From positions 1 through 5,202 of the forward strand of contig JBFKAV010000206.1 in assembly GCA_041621405.1 (NCBI GenBank): a stretch of 5,202 bases of DNA. The letters are read 5' to 3'. Made by a program: the position numbers and the translations under genes. Under the pieces are notes generated by a model. It saw only the letters and a program-made list of their open reading frames with translations, made no database searches and had not been told where the DNA came from. This DNA comes from JBFKAV01 sp041621405 (lineage in GTDB: Bacteria; Pseudomonadota; Alphaproteobacteria; Rhodobacterales; Rhodobacteraceae). Shown here piece after piece: positions 3,898 to 5,202 of this stretch. Positions within the stretch are counted from its first letter, which is position 1. Each line of letters begins with the position of its first letter.

Positions 3898-5202
3898 TCA
3901 CATCACCGCACCGATTTGCCAGGGCACGAACTCGGCGCCGCCGAAGCCCAGCTCCTCGCTTTTCGTCTTCTCGCCCGAAGCCACCCGCAGCATCAAGTCG
4001 AAGATCTCGCGGCCCTTCTGGTCGATCGAGACGCCCTGGCTGACGATGTCGCCGCAGTTGACGTCCATGTCCTCGGCCATCCGCGCGTACATCTCGTCGT
4101 TGGTGGCGAGCTTGATGCAGGGCACCGGCTTGTAGCCCGAAACCGAGCCGCGGCCGGTGGTGAAGCAGACGAGGTTCGCTCCGCTCGCGATCTGGCCGGT
4201 GACGGAGCAGGGATCGTAGCCCGGGCTGTCCATGTAGACGAAGCCCGACGTCGTGACCGGCTCGCCGAACTTGTAGACGCCCGAAAGTGGCGCCGTGCCG
4301 CCCTTGGCGACCGCGCCGAGCGACTTCTCGAGGATGGTGGTCAATCCGCCCTTCTTGTTGCCGGGCGATGGGTTGTTATCCATCTCGCCCCCGTTCCGCG
4401 CGGTGTAATCCTCCCACCATCTGATGCGTTCGACGAGCTTTTCTCCCACTTCGCGGCTGACCGCGCGTCGGGTCAGCAGGTGCTCGGCGCCATAGATCTC
4501 GGGTGTCTCGGAGAGAATCGTCGTGCCGCCGTGCCGCACCAAGAGATCCGAAGCGGTCCCGAGGGCGGGGTTGGCGGTGATCCCCGAATAGCCGTCCGAG
4601 CCGCCGCATTGCAGCCCGACGGTCAGCGCCGAGGCCGGCACCGTCTCGCGCCGGGCCTGGCCGGCGCTCGCGGCCATCTCGCCGAGCATCGCCACGCCGC
4701 GCTCGACCGTCTTGCGGGTGCCGCCGGTGCCCTGGATCGTCATGTAGCGGAAATTGCCGTCGGCCCGCATCCGGCCCTGGCCGATCAGATCGGGGATCTG
4801 CATCACCTCGCAGCCGAGGCCGACAAGGAGGATGCCGCCGAAATTCGCGTTCCGCGCATAGCCCTGCAGCGTGCGGTAGAGCGTGGCATAGCCCTCGTCC
4901 TTGCCCGACATGCCGCAGCCGGTGCCGTGGACGATCGGCACCACGCCGTCGATGCCCGCGGCCTCGCGAAGCCAGGGCTCGCGCTCCGTCGCCTCGGCGA
5001 TGAACCGGGCGACGCTGCCCGAGCAGTTCACCGAGGTCAGGATGCCGAGGTAGTTCCGGGTGCCCACCGCGCCGTCGGCACGCCGGTAGCCCTGGAAGCT
5101 CGCCACCCGGTCGACGGCGGGCAGGGGCCTTGCATCGGTGGCGAAGGCGTAGTTCTGGTCGTGGTCGCCCATTCCGAGGTTGTGGGTGTGCACGTGCGCC
5201 CC
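3898..5202 (-). CDS. UxaA-family altronate/galactarate-type dehydratase (5' end outside window)
   Basis: This is the large catalytic part of a UxaA/GarD-family sugar-acid dehydratase, 434 residues in the window, ending in TGA at 3898. The open frame reaches the right edge, and its first residues are GAHVHTHNLG. That motif closes the N-terminal SAF-type domain in altronate dehydratases (E. coli UxaA has a similar GVHVHAHN), so the gene continues upstream. The GTG at 5193 falls inside this motif and is not the true start. Family motifs follow in order: GYRRADGAVGTRN, VNCSGSV, VHGTGCGM, GLGCEVMQIPD, LQCGGSDGYSGITANPALG, NNPSPGNKKGGLTTILEKSLG, SPGYDPCSVTG, FTTGRGSVSG, KLATN and VNCGDI. Known members are iron-type dehydratases that form 2-keto-3-deoxy acids from aldonates or aldarates. 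With the SDR and FAH genes directly downstream, the likely substrate is L-fuconate or a relative rather than altronate. That specificity is inference. Confidence 0.92.
   Translation of the reverse strand, partial: GAHVHTHNLGMGDHDQNYAFATDARPLPAVDRVASFQGYRRADGAVGTRNYLGILTSVNCSGSVARFIAEATEREPWLREAAGIDGVVPIVHGTGCGMSGKDEGYATLYRTLQGYARNANFGGILLVGLGCEVMQIPDLIGQGRMRADGNFRYMTIQGTGGTRKTVERGVAMLGEMAASAGQARRETVPASALTVGLQCGGSDGYSGITANPALGTASDLLVRHGGTTILSETPEIYGAEHLLTRRAVSREVGEKLVERIRWWEDYTARNGGEMDNNPSPGNKKGGLTTILEKSLGAVAKGGTAPLSGVYKFGEPVTTSGFVYMDSPGYDPCSVTGQIASGANLVCFTTGRGSVSGYKPVPCIKLATNDEMYARMAEDMDVNCGDIVSQGVSIDQKGREIFDLMLRVASGEKTKSEELGFGGAEFVPWQIGAVM

Noticed and set aside
2516..4043. Long plus-strand frames (202 and 381 codons) and a 204-codon minus-strand frame over the FAH and SDR genes
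   Set aside because: They are shadows of two enzymes whose catalytic motifs are complete. Their composition is dominated by Arg, Gly, Ala and Pro with no motif.

Overview
The window is GC-rich (roughly two thirds G+C, with G/C-ending codons). The gene families and style point to an alphaproteobacterium, most likely of the Rhodobacterales type. That placement is inferred from composition and protein style, not from a marker gene. No tRNA, rRNA, insertion sequence, CRISPR array or integrase was seen. Six coding regions are supported: five on the minus strand and one very small one on the plus strand.

Left part (1-1819, minus strand): an envelope-signalling operon, read right to left. It begins with a secreted PepSY-like protein that has an extreme Gly/Asn tail (1295-1819). 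Next is an OmpR/QseB-type response regulator (588-1247). Last is a two-transmembrane sensor histidine kinase (from 588 off the left edge), whose start codon overlaps the regulator's stop by one base. The likely logic is that the PepSY-like protein acts or senses outside the inner membrane, the kinase reads the periplasm, and the regulator controls target promoters, probably including its own.

Middle (1820-2284): a 145-base divergent intergenic region lies between the PepSY-like gene and a previously easy-to-miss 55-codon gene (1965-2132, +) for a two-helix membrane protein with a very good ribosome binding site. The divergent region holds a direct repeat with 11-base periodicity, the spacing used by OmpR/PhoB-family regulators, and a perfect 8-base inverted repeat sharing one half-site with it. 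Beyond the small gene, 2133-2284 holds GC-rich hairpins and no credible gene. Because transcription converges there, it is a natural place for termination.

Right part (2285-5202, minus strand): three closely packed sugar-acid catabolic genes, read right to left. They are a UxaA-family (altronate/galactarate-type) dehydratase cut by the window edge, an SDR dehydrogenase closely resembling the 2-keto-3-deoxy-L-fuconate dehydrogenase/DHRS6 group, and a fumarylacetoacetate-hydrolase-family protein resembling 2,4-diketo-3-deoxy-L-fuconate hydrolase. Gaps are 19 and 10 bases, so this is one operon. Together they would dehydrate a deoxy-aldonate such as L-fuconate, oxidise the 2-keto-3-deoxy acid at C4 and hydrolyse the diketo acid to pyruvate plus lactate. 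This is the non-phosphorylating L-fucose (or closely related L-rhamnose) route. Using a UxaA-type rather than an enolase-superfamily dehydratase for the first step is the most notable metabolic point.

Nothing in the window looks like a defence or mobile system. The observations most worth following up are the small membrane protein, the operator-like repeats beside it, and the Gly-rich tail.
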